Source of the DNA: Rosa chinensis
Lineage: Eukaryota; Streptophyta; Magnoliopsida; Rosales; Rosaceae
Direction of reading: 5' to 3'
Assembly (NCBI RefSeq): GCF_002994745.2
Contig: NC_037094.1
Coordinates: 67,146,319 to 67,210,318 of the forward strand
Length of the DNA stretch: 64,000 bases
The notes below the pieces were generated by a model. It was not told the DNA's origin, did no database searches, and worked only from the letters and a program-made list of their open reading frames with translations. Below, one piece after another: positions 1 through 11,397 of the stretch. Every line of letters begins with the position of its first letter. The first letter of the stretch is position 1. A program made the position numbers and the translations under genes.

Positions 1-2250
1 GATACATAGTGACCACATTTGTAAGCTGCATGTTCAGTTATTCGGAAACTACCAAACTGACAAGGTAGTGGAGTGCAATGACATCCATTACGAGAGAATA
101 TGTCTCATCGTAGTCGATTCTAGGGAGTTTTGTGAGAAGCCTTGCGCCATAAGGTGAGATTACCATCTCCTTTTCTCATCACGCTTTCTAACGAAGACCC
201 ATTAGTCAACAGGTTTTATGTTAGGATGTGTTGGCATCTCTAGCTCGAAAACCTTCCTCTTCGTTAGAGAATCCATCTTAACCTGGATCGCATCTTTCCA
301 TTTATGCAAAAAACTCTCTACATTGGCATTCATTCATCAACGGAGCGTGGTTCGATATCATCTGACTCAACAAATTCATGCGCAACAAAATACGCAACTA
401 CATCATCAATTATGATGGAGTTTCTATCCTACGTCTCATGTACACTAGTGTAAGTTTCACAGAGCTCTATATTCTCAGGAATATGTTCTGACGTTGAGGC
501 GTCCCCCAACGGTAACCATAACCCGGAAGATTCTCATGAGACGGATTTTGAGTCTTGATGATCAAAGGATTGGAATGTGCCAAAGTATCCTTCGAATCCA
601 CGGGCCTCCCACGCATCCTAGCTGGGGCCATGGCCTGTAACGCCAGAGTGCCACTCTCTTTGGCATTGGCGCCATGCCTACCTCCGTGTAGGGTGGCGCT
701 ACGTCCTCTCGTAGGGACGTCCTTCCTTGCAGGTATGTTTGCAGCATATTTGTGTGATCTCGTCACTTTAACATGGATCAAGATGAGACATAGTGGGGAC
801 AGACCACGATAATTACTGTCGTTCCTGTTGAACATCCGTGTTCTTCTCTCCCCTTAACGACGGGAAGACTGTCTCATCAAAGTGACAACCCTTAAATCTA
901 GCGGTAAGGAGATCGCCTTGCAAGGGCATTAAGTGGCAGACGATTGTTGGAGTCTCAAATCCAACGTAGTTGCCCATTCATCTGTAAGGACCCATCATAG
1001 AGCGTTGTGGCGGCGCAATTGGCACATAAATGGCTCACTCAAAATGTGCGTAAGTACAAAATACGTGTACCCTGTCACTAGCTGTAACGTAGAGGTACAT
1101 TGAGTGGCGGTAGGTCGTAGATGAATTAGCATAGCTGCATGCGATATTGCATCACCCTAAGCGGATGTAAGGAGATTGGTGCGCATTACCAATGTCCGGA
1201 CGACCATCGTAGTCGTTTCTGCTAGACCATTTGGGTGTGTACGAGGGAATATGATGTCCAACATCAGTCCCATTGTAATATCCATCGAAAGTCTTTCGAT
1301 GTAAACTCTCTAGCATAGTCAAATCCAATTGACTAAATAGGATGATTCGGGGAGTGAGCCTGTTGTTGTATGATATGTGCTAGGAGTGTAGCATGAGCAG
1401 TATTTACAGATGGACAATGGCACAACACGTGACCAGCGTGTTTGTTTGTCAACCAACATCATGAGATATTTAAACGTCCGCAAGTTGGTTGAATCAGTCC
1501 ACAAAATCCTTACGGATTCTTTGTAAGAACAGAATGAGTATTGTTATATCCTTTGCATAGGACGGTCTTAGTCCTAGTTTTCCCAAGGAACGGGCTTTGT
1601 AAAATGAGTGAAAGGCCTTAGAAGCAACCATTAAGTATTTTGGTTAGGCCTGAGTGTCTGAAATGCTATGTGAAGCAAGTTGGTGATTGCAATATCAACT
1701 GGGGCGCCATCACCATGATGGATGCTATCCATGGCGTGATGGATATGGACTGCACCAGCCCTAGGCTGGTGGTGGAAGGAGGCGGTGCCCTAGGCAGTTG
1801 CATCGGTCACACTTAGTCCGGAAATCAACTTTTGATTCATGCTTCATTTCGCTCGAGAGAAAGGATGTCCATATGAAGTCTTTGTAGACGGATCATCATA
1901 TCATGACCAGGATAACCTATCCTGTCGTGACAAAGCCAATATGTGTCTAAATCCAAGAGATCTTCTCTCGTAACTTGATTGGATTAATAGCTCGAATAGT
2001 GACATAGAGTCCACTAGAGAGACACATAAATTTCTCTAAGATGCGTCTTTGTTCGCAATCATTAGAGGTAATGCAAAGGAACTCATTTCCGTTCTCTACA
2101 TGCATTTTCGCATGGAATTTGTTGGCTATTCATAGGGTACGATTTGCCCTAAGAGCGTAGAGAGTTTCTGTGACAACTGTAATCAAGGTGCCATTTGGCA
2201 AGTGGAACTTGGGCTATTCCATGTCCTTGAATTAATATTGATGGCCTAGC
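1..2250 (-). pseudogene. Decayed copia-1 pol (integrase and start of RT)
   Basis: The minus strand reads through the same segments as the intact pol at 13862-17788. Around 1319-1504 is an integrase core fragment with a LVDKQTRWS motif. Around 467-835 is the integrase C-terminal linker with MRGRP and NPSHENLPGYGY motifs. Nucleotides 1-120 match the RT region found at about 16276-16383. Stops and frameshifts interrupt the frame throughout, and the protease segment between gag and pol appears deleted. The call rests on colinearity with copia-2. Confidence 0.85.
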
Positions 2251-2422
2251 CATCGTAGTCACAAAGTCATGTGCTCAGAATCAAAATGGAGTCATAATGA
2301 AAAGAACTCGAAATTTTATTCATAAGCCAACGGAGTACATCATTGATTCTTTGATCAAAGAAAATCTAATACAATAAAAAGTAATATGGCAATCGCCTAC
2401 ATCTCTTGGAAAATAAAAAGAC

Positions 2423-3511
2423 TTAATCAAAATTGCCAGTTTCTGGATCTTGATCCTTATAGTCTTCCACCCTTAGATCTAGATCGCCATCTTGATCTTC
2501 TTGTTCCATGTAATTTGCTTCCCTTGCTTCACGATACGTCTTGTATGGGTTTGCAATATTCTGGGGTGCGGTACATGTTTTGGCCCAATGTTCAGTTGAT
2601 CCACATTGAAAACAGACATCATTATGGTCAGGCTCCCTTGATCGAGGCGTCATTGGGGCGCGATTTGGACGACCTATGCTCTTGGTGGCGTTACCACCAT
2701 GGTCGGAGGCTCCGCCTCTCTCTCTCTTCACACGTTGACCTCCACGGTTCCGTGCACGCCTCTCTCGGCGATTTCCTTCCTCTTTAGGGTGAACATATGG
2801 ACCAGAATGTCCAGAAATGTCCCTACTCTTAGGGTTTCGCTCCTTGCGTCCTCCATTGGGGGCGCGACTATAGTTAGACTCCGGAATAGGCTTAGTTCCC
2901 ACGGGTCTAGCGTTATAGTTCTTCACAAGAATATTGTCGTGCTTTTCAGCTACGTTCATGGCGCCAATGAGCTCATGAAACCTTGTGATACGTCCTGCAT
3001 TTACATCAATCCGATAATTCTTTGAAATCATCAGTGCAGAGACGGGGAAGGTAGAGAGAGTCTTCTCGATCAACATCGTATCAGTTATGGCTTGGCCACA
3101 AAACTCCATCAGAGACTTGATACGAAGAGCTTCCGAGTTATAATCAAGCACAGACTTGAAATCACAAAAGCGGAGGCTATGCCATCGCACTTCTAAATCA
3201 GGAAGCAGGGAGTCACGAACGTTGCCAAATCGCTGCTCAAGTTCTACCCATAGCTTTCTTGGGTCTTCCTCATTGAGGCATTCATTTTGGAGCGCGTCAT
3301 TCATGTGCCTTGTCATGAGAATTATGGCTTTAGCTTGTTTTGCTTCAAAAGCAGTAGCTTGCTCAATGGAGAGCACGTTCTGACTAGGCTCTTGGATGGC
3401 TTCCAGAAGTCCATCAGCCTTAAGATGTTGGCGCACATCTCGGAGCCACCTATGGTATCCTGCGCCAGTTGTCTCGAGTGGAACAAAGTTCAACTTGTTC
3501 AGGTAACTCAT
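2423..3511 (-). CDS. Copia-1 Gag nucleocapsid protein
   Basis: Open frame of 362 codons, starting at the ATG at 3511, directly after a pyrimidine-rich TTTTTCAGG sequence that looks like a 3' splice site. The same arrangement precedes gag in copia-2. The product resembles the 365-residue copia-2 Gag along its length, including RKLWVELEQRFGN and VAEKHDNILVKNYN. A CCHC zinc knuckle (CFQCGSTEHWAKTC) lies near residues 305-318 and an acidic C-terminus ends in NFD. Gag packages the element RNA into cytoplasmic particles. The frame is intact although pol is ruined, so it may be a simple survivor. An upstream in-frame extension to 3679 is leader sequence. Confidence 0.85.
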   Translation of the reverse strand: MSYLNKLNFVPLETTGAGYHRWLRDVRQHLKADGLLEAIQEPSQNVLSIEQATAFEAKQAKAIILMTRHMNDALQNECLNEEDPRKLWVELEQRFGNVRDSLLPDLEVRWHSLRFCDFKSVLDYNSEALRIKSLMEFCGQAITDTMLIEKTLSTFPVSALMISKNYRIDVNAGRITRFHELIGAMNVAEKHDNILVKNYNARPVGTKPIPESNYSRAPNGGRKERNPKSRDISGHSGPYVHPKEEGNRRERRARNRGGQRVKRERGGASDHGGNATKSIGRPNRAPMTPRSREPDHNDVCFQCGSTEHWAKTCTAPQNIANPYKTYREAREANYMEQEDQDGDLDLRVEDYKDQDPETGNFD

Positions 3512-4547
3512 CCTGAAAAACAACACAAGATTAGGGTTAGTTTCGGAGCGAAAAAGGCTACCACGAAAAACTATTAAATTTCTGAGCGTAGTCGCTTCTA
3601 AGAAATTATGAATTTTCTGAGCGTAGTCGCTTCCAAGAAAATCTGATTCTAAGAGGGGTTTTGGATTAGATCGAAACAACGATGTATGTGGTCTATCATT
3701 TTCTTCTCAACAAACTCTAAGTTTGGAGGACTCTACAAGCTCCAAGCTTGGAGTGAGCACGAACCCCCACAGTTCGGCTTTTGGTCTCCCCTATGTAGAG
3801 AAAGGGGGGTAGGAGAAGGGATTTTAGAAGTCCCCGAGAAAAGAAGAAGAAATTGAAAAACTTCAAAAAAACGGGAACTTTTAGAAAAGTTTACCTTGAA
3901 AAATTGCCGGAAATCTTGATTGAAAAGTTAGCAGGAAAAGTGTCGTGCGGAAAATTACTGTAGCTGCAGGAAAAGTGACTGGAAAAGTCGCCGGAAAAAT
4001 GTTGACCGACGTTGACGACCGTTGACCGGAGGTGCTGACGTGGCAGGTCGGAGCTGACGTGGCAGATTGGAGCTGACTGGGCGTTGACGCAAGCGCTGAT
4101 GTGGCAGTGCTGACGTGGCGCTTGAGGTGGGTGACGTCAGTGGGCCAAGCTTCTGGGCCTGCGCTGTGTCTCTGGGCTTCGCAGATTCTGGGCCTTGCTG
4201 TTGCTGGGCCGTTGACCGGGGAATTCTGCAGGTTGAAGGTGAGGTGGCGGTTCAGGGCAAGGGAACTTCTGGTTAGCGGTTCAGGGATTTTTCGGCCGGT
4301 TCCGATGGTGAGATTTCCGGTTCCGGATTTCTGGGGTGGAGACTCTGCAGGTGGTCGAGTATGGCTGCAGGAGGTGGAGATGAAGGCTTTGAACCGGGAA
4401 GTTTTGCTATTTCCGGTGGCCGGTTCGGTGGTTTGCTGGCCGGTTCTGGACTGCTGGAGTTGAGATCTTCAAGGTGGGCGGCGGAGGTTTCTGTGATTTA
4501 AAGGCTACGAATTTAAGATTTCAGGGTTAGGGCTCGTGCTGATAACG
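3512..4547 (-). other. Copia-1 untranslated leader
   Basis: This is about 1 kb between the LTR end and the gag ATG. The gag-proximal part (about 3720-3850) matches the copia-2 leader in content. The rest is GC-rich, with reiterated GCTGACGTGGCAG and GTTGACCG-type motifs near 3990-4140. No coding sequence is supported. The primer-binding region adjacent to the LTR at 4531-4547 (minus: CGTTATCAGCACGAGCC) lacks the usual TGG start. Confidence 0.6.
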
Positions 4548-5929
4548 TGTTTTAGGGAAACGAGAATTGAGAGGAATTTGCTGTGTATTCTCATTGATAA
4601 TAGGGGCCTCTTTATATAGAGGATTACAATGCATAGAATCTCAATCATACAAGGAAAGTAATTCTACATTGATTAGGATTCTAGATGTAATACCCCGAAA
4701 AATCCAAATTAAATTCCGTGGATTTTTATATTTGATTTCACGGTATTAGGAGTGAGTATGAAGCTTGGAGAAGTTGTGGAAGTAATTCGAACGGTTTTAT
4801 TTCGAAATCGTACGTATTTAGGGGCGTCTCAAAAATCGACTTTTTATACGTACCGAATTTGGGAAAACTTCCTTCATGAAAGTTGTAGAGCTCGTCGATA
4901 TGATCGCGTGCATATGTGGAACGCAAATATCGGAGTTCGTATGAATTAGTTATGATTTTTTGAAAATATTTCCAGTTTAGTATAAATTTCCAAAAATAGA
5001 ATTTCCAAATTCATTATTTTGGGTTTCCATTTCGGGAAACCCCGAAGAAAACCATTTCTCTCTCTTCCGCTCGAGGCCGAGGACGACGGCAAAACAGAGC
5101 AAGGATCGCCGGCCGAGTTCTCCTAGCTCCGGCCACCGTTTGCCTCCAAACCACCTCCATCAGCTTCGCCTCACTCCTCCGAAGCCATCTGTGGCAACCT
5201 TTCACGGCGGCACGGCCCCTAGCGGCGGCGGCCCGGTTTCGATTAAAGCTCGATTTTGGTCAACGCCGGTTTTCTCCTAGCTCCGGCCACCAAAACTTCC
5301 GATCCTTAGCTCCATGAACTCCCCTCAACCTGCTGATCATCATACTAGGAGGATTGCACCTAGAGTGACCGGTTTCACGTTCGTCGGAGCTCGGTAAGTT
5401 TTCGATCCGAAACGAAAATCTTTCGATCGGTATATCTCGAGCTGTAGTGCATCGTTTTGATTGATTCTTTTTCCAGTGGGTTCCCCTTGATGTTCTTAAT
5501 AACTCTCTAGAAGGAATCGAGGCCTGAAATTGAAGTTTTTACGTCGAAAATCGAGCTCGCCGGATTCTGGAAATTCTCGCCGGTTTCTGGATATTTTCCG
5601 GCCACCTTCATACGGTTCAAGGTAATTTTCGACCCCTTCCGGTCATTTTCAGACTTCGTGCTAGTTATGAAAGTTGTTCAGATTGATGAGAGGAAGAGGA
5701 GCAGCCAGGCCCTGACACCAGTGGCGGTGGTCGGCGGCGGCTCTGCCTCTTTTCCGGCGTCCCTTTTCCGGCCACCTCCGGGGGTCAAAAATGTGATTTC
5801 TTTACGGTTTTAGATTCTACGTTTCGATACGATCGTTTGCATATATAATTCATAATTTTTGGATATCGTATGATTTAGTTATGAATTTTACGGTTTTTAA
5901 TTAATTTCGATGGTTCGATTAATGATCTG

Positions 5930-6235
5930 TGAAGATCGGACCGTCCGATGGACTTGTAGTTTTGATATGTTGATCGTACGACTGTCCCAGTGACCATGTG
6001 TGGTCATGGGCGAAGATCCGACCGTTGGATCTTCGTATAATTGCTAATTAGTGATTCGTGAGAATCTGACCGTCGGATTTTCATAAAATTTTGTGGAGAT
6101 GTTTTTAAGGACGATTCAGGAAGATCCGACCGTTGGATCTTCGTGATAATTTTGGAGGATGATCCTAAAGGCGATTCGTGAGGATCCGACCGTTTGATCA
6201 TCATATAATTTCGATCTGACCGTTGGATCGTCGTT
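5930..6235 (+). repeat. Imperfect repeats of a GATCCGACCGTTGGATC motif
   Basis: At least five diverged copies of a roughly 50-60 bp unit occur, each with a GA(T)CCGACCGTTGGATCTTCGT-like core spaced by AATTTTG-containing stretches. The core is itself nearly palindromic. The array lies inside the nested 3.25 kb element. Confidence 0.7.
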
Positions 6236-7279
6236 TAATTTTGTTTATGAGTTGTTGGCTAAGTTAAGATCATATTGGATTAGGTGATCGACGGGATGAT
6301 TTGGCGGATGATTCGTATAATCGTGGTTGTGCTGCTAAGAAGACGCAGCTGGATTAGAGGTGAGTAAACCTCACATGGTTCATATTACGAACCGAATAAA
6401 TTTAATTACTTTATTTTTGTCGCAATTGTGTGAAAATATCGCAATTATGTGAAAATATTTATGGAATAAATATTTGTTTTAAATCATATGGACTTGATCA
6501 ACTACGGTCCATAGGTAAGTAAAATGATTTTATTATACAAATGAATTTCACGGTTTTTATACTTGAACTATAGTTGGTATTAGTAGTCATTCCTGAGCGG
6601 ATGATTACGTATATATATATTTACGTGAAATATATATGTTGATTGGCATGTGAATAGCATGATGAAATGATTGAGAATTGATTGGATATTATTCAAGCTA
6701 TTAATCTCCCATTTAATTGTTGAATAATGAAATGTTGATCATGTGATGTGAAAGCTATTTTATATGGCCAATGGTGAATATGTGGAAATTATTTTAAGAA
6801 GTAAAGATTTGTCTTGAAATAATATGTCTCTTATGTGGGTGTACATATGCATATTTACAATCTAAAATTTATAAAGATTGTATGTTGTGAAATTGATTAT
6901 GTCTGAAAAATATAATTATGAAGCCGGGTGATTACAACAACCCCGTGCTTAAGTGAATTACTGGTAAATGTGCTTCGTGGTGCTTCGTGGTTATGCTTCG
7001 TGGGGGTGCTGCGTGATTGTTAAGCTGTGGGCCCTAGTCCCTTCAGATAGTGCACTATTATACTCTTAGGAAGGGTGCTTACTTTGAGTATACATGCCTT
7101 GGTGGTGGCCTTGGTATGCTGCGGCTTACCCGTGCTTTGGGATTATGGCCCTAGCACGTGGATTTATGATTTGATACCAGTCAACCTGGTTTTCCCGTGT
7201 TTTGGTATTATGGACCCTAACACGTGAATTTATGATCTGATACCAGTTAATCTGAAAATTCACTAAAAAGACTTATGTT

Positions 7280-7396
7280 ATGTTGATCAAATATCTATCC
7301 ATGATATATTTGAATATGTGAAAATATGTGAAGGTGTTAGGGAAATTGATCAAATATCTATCCATGATATATTTTGAATATGTGAAGGTGTTGGTA
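7280..7396 (+). repeat. Short direct duplication
   Basis: The segment containing GATCAAATATCTATCCATG occurs twice within about 65 bp. A second duplication, based on TGTTATTTCACATATTAATG, follows at about 7425-7510. Both lie inside the nested element, and no function is apparent. Confidence 0.6.
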
Positions 7397-8021
7397 AAAA
7401 GAAAATCAAGCATGCATTGCTTTAATGTTATTTCACATATTAATGTCGCAATATTTGTTGGTTGTGATCAAGCATGTGTTGCTCAAATGTTATTTCACAT
7501 ATTAATGCTGCAATATGTGTTGATTGTTTATTTGAGTTATAAGAATTGTAATTAAATAAATCAACAGTTCTTTCTTGTTTACTCACGAGCTTTGCAAAAA
7601 GCTTACCGGGTTTGGTGTTGTTGCAATCCCGGTACACTATTCAAATTGTGTAGCGGGTAATCTCACAGGTCAGGAGAATCAGGGCAGTGATCGTGCGGTT
7701 TAGAGTATTAGTGATAGATTTACAGCAATTGTTTTGTGAGGAGAATTATACTCATTTGAGCTTACAATTTGATTTGGTGAGAGTGTGCTGTAATAAGTAG
7801 CTTGAGGATTTGGTTTATGTAATATTAAGAGGTGTAAGGTGTGGTTGTTTCTGAGAGAAAAATTCAGAACGTTATTTGTATTGATATTAGTCATGTTCCG
7901 GATTTGAATCCTTATTTCAAAATTCGGGGTGTGACACTAGATCCTTCTAATTAAATCATATTACCACTAGGTCAAGTAACCTAGAGTTTGGGCTAAACAC
8001 AAATTAGGTTTTCCTTGAACA

Positions 8022-8345
8022 GGATTAAAAAAAAAAAAAAAATCTCATTGAAACGCAACATATGTAACAATATAAGTGACAAGACATCCCCCGAAAGAGT
8101 TCAAGTGTCAAATAATAGTCGACCAATATCCAAGCCCAGCGGGCCTATGCTTTGAACTAGGCCCAATGAAGACCCAAACCCAACCACACATATCCAAGGG
8201 CAAAACAGAGATTTAACAACGGCGGACAACGAATAGCCTACTTTTCGTGGCTTCTGAATAACTCGTCATTTGCGAAGGATTGAAGAAAAGCCCCAATTGG
8301 TGGATTCACAATCTCTCTCTCTGTCCTGCTTCTCAATCTCATCAG
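8022..8345 (+). promoter_or_regulatory. COX5C: COX5C promoter and first untranslated exon
   Basis: Two site II-type elements in reverse orientation are visible, AGCCCA at 8133-8138 and GGCCCA at 8160-8165 (TGGGCY on the other strand). Such elements are known in promoters of plant nuclear genes for respiratory-chain proteins, including COX5c. A non-coding exon rich in CTCTCTCT ends at the splice donor at 8346. An AAACCCTAA telo-box sits just inside the intron at about 8350. The copia-1 LTR ends at 8021, so the proximal promoter is only about 200 bp long. The transcription start cannot be placed precisely. Confidence 0.65.
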
Positions 8346-9375
8346 GTGAAACCCTAAATTCAATCTTGGCTTACTCTTGTATTCGATCTTCTCTTTCAAC
8401 TTTCGACTATTTATCGATCTGTTTAGCTTATCAAATCGTACACATAGGGTTTGTAGTCTCTGAATTTTGACGCCTTATTGTTCCCAATGTTTTGCTATCG
8501 AATCCAATTATTTACGTTTCTGATGGGTTATGTGAGGATTTGATTTGCCTGAACATGTAGGAAAATACCGCAAAATGATTCCGTTTGTTTTCTTTTCATC
8601 AATCTGAAGTCAAATGGTTGTTGAGTATATAGGAATATTAGCAAAAGTTGAAATTTTTTTAGCTGAAATGTTTGATGCTGCGCGGGTTGGAACCTCACTG
8701 TGGCATTTGACTCGATTCAAGTGTTCTTGGATTGGCTAATTTGAGCATTGTTGTTTATGTTTGTTCTTTGATGCATGTACTCACGGCCACGGGTTAGCTT
8801 ATTGATAAACTAATGCCTCCGGTGTTGCTTTAGAAACCTTCCCCATTGTGGGACTTACCACCACACCTTACGGCCACGAGATGACCTGTTTGGCACCTTT
8901 TTGTTTTTGGTTTTGGAGTTCAGTTTCTACTGAAACATAGTGGGAAATATAAGGGAAAAAGCGGGGAGAGAGAGATGAAGAAGAATGAAAACACTAGCTT
9001 TCAAAAGAAAATGAATTGAGAATTGTTTCCCATGTTTAGTTTTTAGTTTCCATTTTATGTACCATTCCATTTGCATTGTCCTGCTTCCTCACTTACATTA
9101 TGCCCTCTATCTTTAACTAAAAAGGAAATCTGAAAATGAAAAGCCAAGGGCTAACATAATGGGGATTTGCACTGATACTAAACCCTACCGCTACTATATT
9201 GTATCAGGGTAATGTCTACTCCTACTTATCTTATCTAAATAATCTAAATAATATTGAATGTTCTTTTGAATTCAGTTGATAGTTCTGTTATTTGTTTTAG
9301 TTTATCATGGCTTCTTTATGGTTTTGTGCCTAAGAATCCAAAGGAACTGAAAATATTAGACTTTCTGAATTGCAG
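8346..9375 (+). other. COX5C: COX5C 5'-UTR (leader) intron
   Basis: The intron begins GTGAAACC after CTCATCAG and ends in TTGCAG, ten bases before the start codon. Its length is about 1030 bp. Leader introns at this position are characteristic of plant COX5c genes and are known to raise expression. Boundaries are read from consensus sites only. Confidence 0.75.
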
Positions 9376-9385
9376 ATTAAGTGAA

Positions 9386-9577
9386 ATGGCTGGTCACAAG
9401 ATTGCTCATGCCACATTGAAGGGGCCAAGCGTTGTCAAGGAGATAGTTATTGGGGCGGTGCTTGGTTTGGCTGCTGGAGGCCTTTGGAAAATGCATCACT
9501 GGAATGAGCAGAGGAAAATAAGGACATTCTATGACTTGCTGGAGAAAGGTGAAATCAGTGTCGTTGCTGAAGAATAG
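9386..9577 (+). CDS. COX5C: Cytochrome c oxidase subunit 5C
   Basis: This encodes a 63-residue small subunit of mitochondrial complex IV. The product starts MAGHKIAHATLKGPSVVKE, has one membrane segment (about residues 20-34, IVIGAVLGLAAGGLW) and ends in a charged tail with WNEQRKIRTFYDLLEKGE. Length and sequence fit the plant COX5c family closely. The coding region is a single exon after the leader intron. The ATG at 9386 was chosen over an upstream in-frame ATG at 9254, because the latter lies inside the intron and would add residues foreign to the family. Two broken copies of this gene lie downstream at 23.9 and 56.3 kb. Confidence 0.95.
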   Translation: MAGHKIAHATLKGPSVVKEIVIGAVLGLAAGGLWKMHHWNEQRKIRTFYDLLEKGEISVVAEE

Positions 9578-9955
9578 ATCTTCTGAGTTTCAAACATGAT
9601 TTTGTGGACTCATTCAAAGTTTGTTAATCACTCTCTACTTTCCATTTGGCTCTTGAACTTAAGATGATGAGCTTAGTCTGGGTTCTGAATAAGTTTCTCA
9701 AACTGTTGTCGCATACATTATTGTTTTAAATGGAAGTTGATTAATCTTCTTCTTGTCATTTAATACGTCATCGTGATTGTTTTCATGGCTTCTCGAGCGG
9801 AGCTTATTATATGTTATATTTCCCCTACTCTTCCTCTCTGTTTCATGTAATGAACAGGTTGATAATTTTCAGGAGAATGAATGGCACGACTTGTTATTTG
9901 GTTTATTGATCTTTCTGTTCTCTCGGAATATTCATCAAAGATCACCAACTTAATA
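9578..9955 (+). other. COX5C 3' untranslated and flanking region
   Basis: This stretch has no gene. It matters because diverged copies of it follow the COX5C pseudogene at 24.1-24.4 kb and occur again at 51.42-51.55 kb. The shared string GTTTTAAATGGAAGT and its surroundings link the three loci. Confidence 0.7.
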
Positions 9956-10087
9956 AAAAGTTAAGGGGCTGTGACCACTTACCTAATTTTAGAAGAAACA
10001 TTGCCCACTTACTCCTCTAGTGACAGTTTTGCCCCTATTAATTAAATTTAAACCCATCCATCTCCTCTCAGTCTCTCTCTCCTTCCC

Positions 10088-10090
<3 letters not shown>

Positions 10091-10163
<73 letters not shown>
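10091..10163 (+). repeat. (CT)n microsatellite
   Basis: An uninterrupted CT dinucleotide run of about 70 bp inside the Mutator-like element. Translations of it in any frame are low-complexity artefacts. Confidence 0.95.
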
Positions 10164-10165
<2 letters not shown>

Positions 10166-10334
10166 GCCGGCAGTGGCGACCACGCCTTCAACACCTTCTT
10201 CGTCTACCTCGATCTCGGCGCCGGCTAGCACATCCCAAGCCCCATCTTCGTCGACCTCTGCCAATCACCGAACACCGTTCTGGTGCCGATCACTGGTCTG
10301 GTGCCGACCATCCTCAATCACTGATCACCGATCT

Positions 10335-10530
10335 GAGGTCGGCCGGAGATGGGCTGCAGGTGAGAGACTGGAGAAGAGGACCTGGGGAAGACGAAGGCGG
10401 AGATGGGACCGGTCGGAGATGCGCTGCGGTGATGGGCTGCAGGTGAGCGACTGGAGACTAGAGATGGGCTGCGTTGGGGCTGGGACCGGTCGGAGAAGGG
10501 CTGCAGGTGAGAGACTGGAGAAGAGTCCGG
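10335..10530 (+). repeat. GC-rich tandem repeats (GATGGGCTGCAGGTGAG unit)
   Basis: Three to four imperfect copies of a roughly 60-70 bp unit with GGGCTGCAGGTGAG(A/C)GACTGGAGA cores lie in the interior of the Mutator-like element. No coding assignment is supported. Confidence 0.55.
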
Positions 10531-10914
10531 TCGGAATCGTGCCGGAATCAGGCTGGAGAAGCATAGGTGTCCACAGGGGAAGCCCAACCCGAAACAAAGA
10601 GACCCCAACCCGTCGCAGGGAAGCACCGGCTAAAAAAACAGCCGGCCTCACACGTTGATGGGTGCCCAGAGCATTTTTTTTTTCGGTATCCTGAGATTGC
10701 AATGTAATTGTGGGGTTTGTTTGATGGTCTACTGGGGGGCGGTAGACACATTATTGGCCACCAGTAGACTTTGATACGAGGGACAGGGATAACTATAGTG
10801 TGGTGTTTTGATAAATTACTTGTTATTTTCTGTGTATTAAAGTCAAATTATCTGTGAATCCTACAAAATGGTGCATTTTTGGTGGTCTATTGGGAGGCAG
10901 TAGAGACATTGGAA

Positions 10915-11165
10915 TTTGTATTGTGGGGCAATAATATGATTATTGGGAGGCACTAATATGATTATTGGGAGCCAATAATATGATTATAAATTGATCAATT
11001 GTGCCTGTATTGTATTCATTTTGGTTTTGGGAGTTCATACAATTCACTGGACGACAATAATAGGATTATTGGAGGCAATAATATGATTTTTGGGAGGCAG
11101 TAATATGATTATTGGGGGGGCAATAATATGATTACTGGGGGGCAATAATATGGTTACTGGATATT
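10915..11165 (+). repeat. Short tandem repeats of an AATATGATTATTGGG unit
   Basis: About eight diverged copies of a GGGAGGCAATAATATGATTATT-type unit (about 20 bp), followed by GC-rich reiterations of CGCCGGATTCCAGTCAC at 11170-11275. All lie inside the Mutator-like element. Confidence 0.65.
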
Positions 11166-11397
11166 ATTAGGGACCGGTCGCCGGATTCCAGTCACGGTCA
11201 CCGGATTCCGGTCACCGTTCGCTGGATTCCGGTCGCCGGATTCCAGTCACCGGTCGCCGGCGCCCTGCCACTGGTCACCGGAGGCCGGCAAGGTGAAGGA
11301 TGACTTCTCCCTCTAAGTGAAAAAGAAGGAGAGGGCAAAAAAGTCTCAAAAAAAAATAAAAAAGAATTAATTGGGTAAAGGGGAAATAATCCCTTAG

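Larger units (their letters stand above)
4686..7936. mobile_element. Nested 3.25 kb TG...CA element, probable solo LTR of a long-LTR gypsy element
   Basis: The segment begins TGTAATACCCCG and ends CGGGGTGTGACA, so its ends are near-perfect inverted complements with TG...CA termini. It is flanked by the 5-bp direct repeat CTAGA (4681-4685 and 7937-7941). It contains no retroelement protein domains and no convincing ORF. Length, ends and target duplication fit a solo LTR left by recombination between two long LTRs, as in Del/Tekay-type gypsy elements. A non-coding LARD-like element is the alternative. Confidence 0.75.
1..8021 (-). mobile_element. Ty1/copia LTR retrotransposon, copy 1 (3' part outside window)
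   Basis: Read on the minus strand, the element begins with a TGTTCAAGG LTR end at 8021 and continues through a GC-rich leader, an intact gag and a decayed pol. It leaves the window inside the reverse transcriptase. The LTR ends at 4548, and the following motif CGTTATCAGCACGAGCC is shared with copia-2. Without the nested insertion the LTR is about 218 bp, close to the 207 bp of copia-2. The 3' LTR and target-site duplication lie outside the window. Stops in pol and the nested element show that it is older than copia-2. Confidence 0.9.
4548..8021 (-). repeat. Copia-1 5' LTR, interrupted
   Basis: The LTR runs from 8021 down to 7942 and resumes from 4685 down to 4548. The intervening 3.25 kb is a nested element flanked by CTAGA on both sides. 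A TATA-type motif (CTATATAAAG on the minus strand) lies near 4610-4622 and marks the LTR promoter. The 8021 end lies only about 110 bp from the promoter motifs of COX5C. Confidence 0.85.

Noticed and set aside
2386..3577. Plus-strand frames across 2.4-3.6 kb
   Set aside because: They are shadows of the minus-strand copia-1 gag.
5014..6204. Short frames in the nested 3.25 kb element
   Set aside because: They fall in LTR-like sequence or in the GACCGTTGGATC repeats and encode nothing recognisable.
9254..9385. N-terminal extension of COX5C from the ATG at 9254
   Set aside because: The stretch ends in a TTGCAG acceptor and is part of the leader intron; the family protein starts at MAGHK.
9989..10658. 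Open frames over the CT microsatellite and GC-rich block
   Set aside because: The translations are serine/leucine or arginine/glutamate runs from (CT)n and have no domain; they lie within a Mutator-like element.
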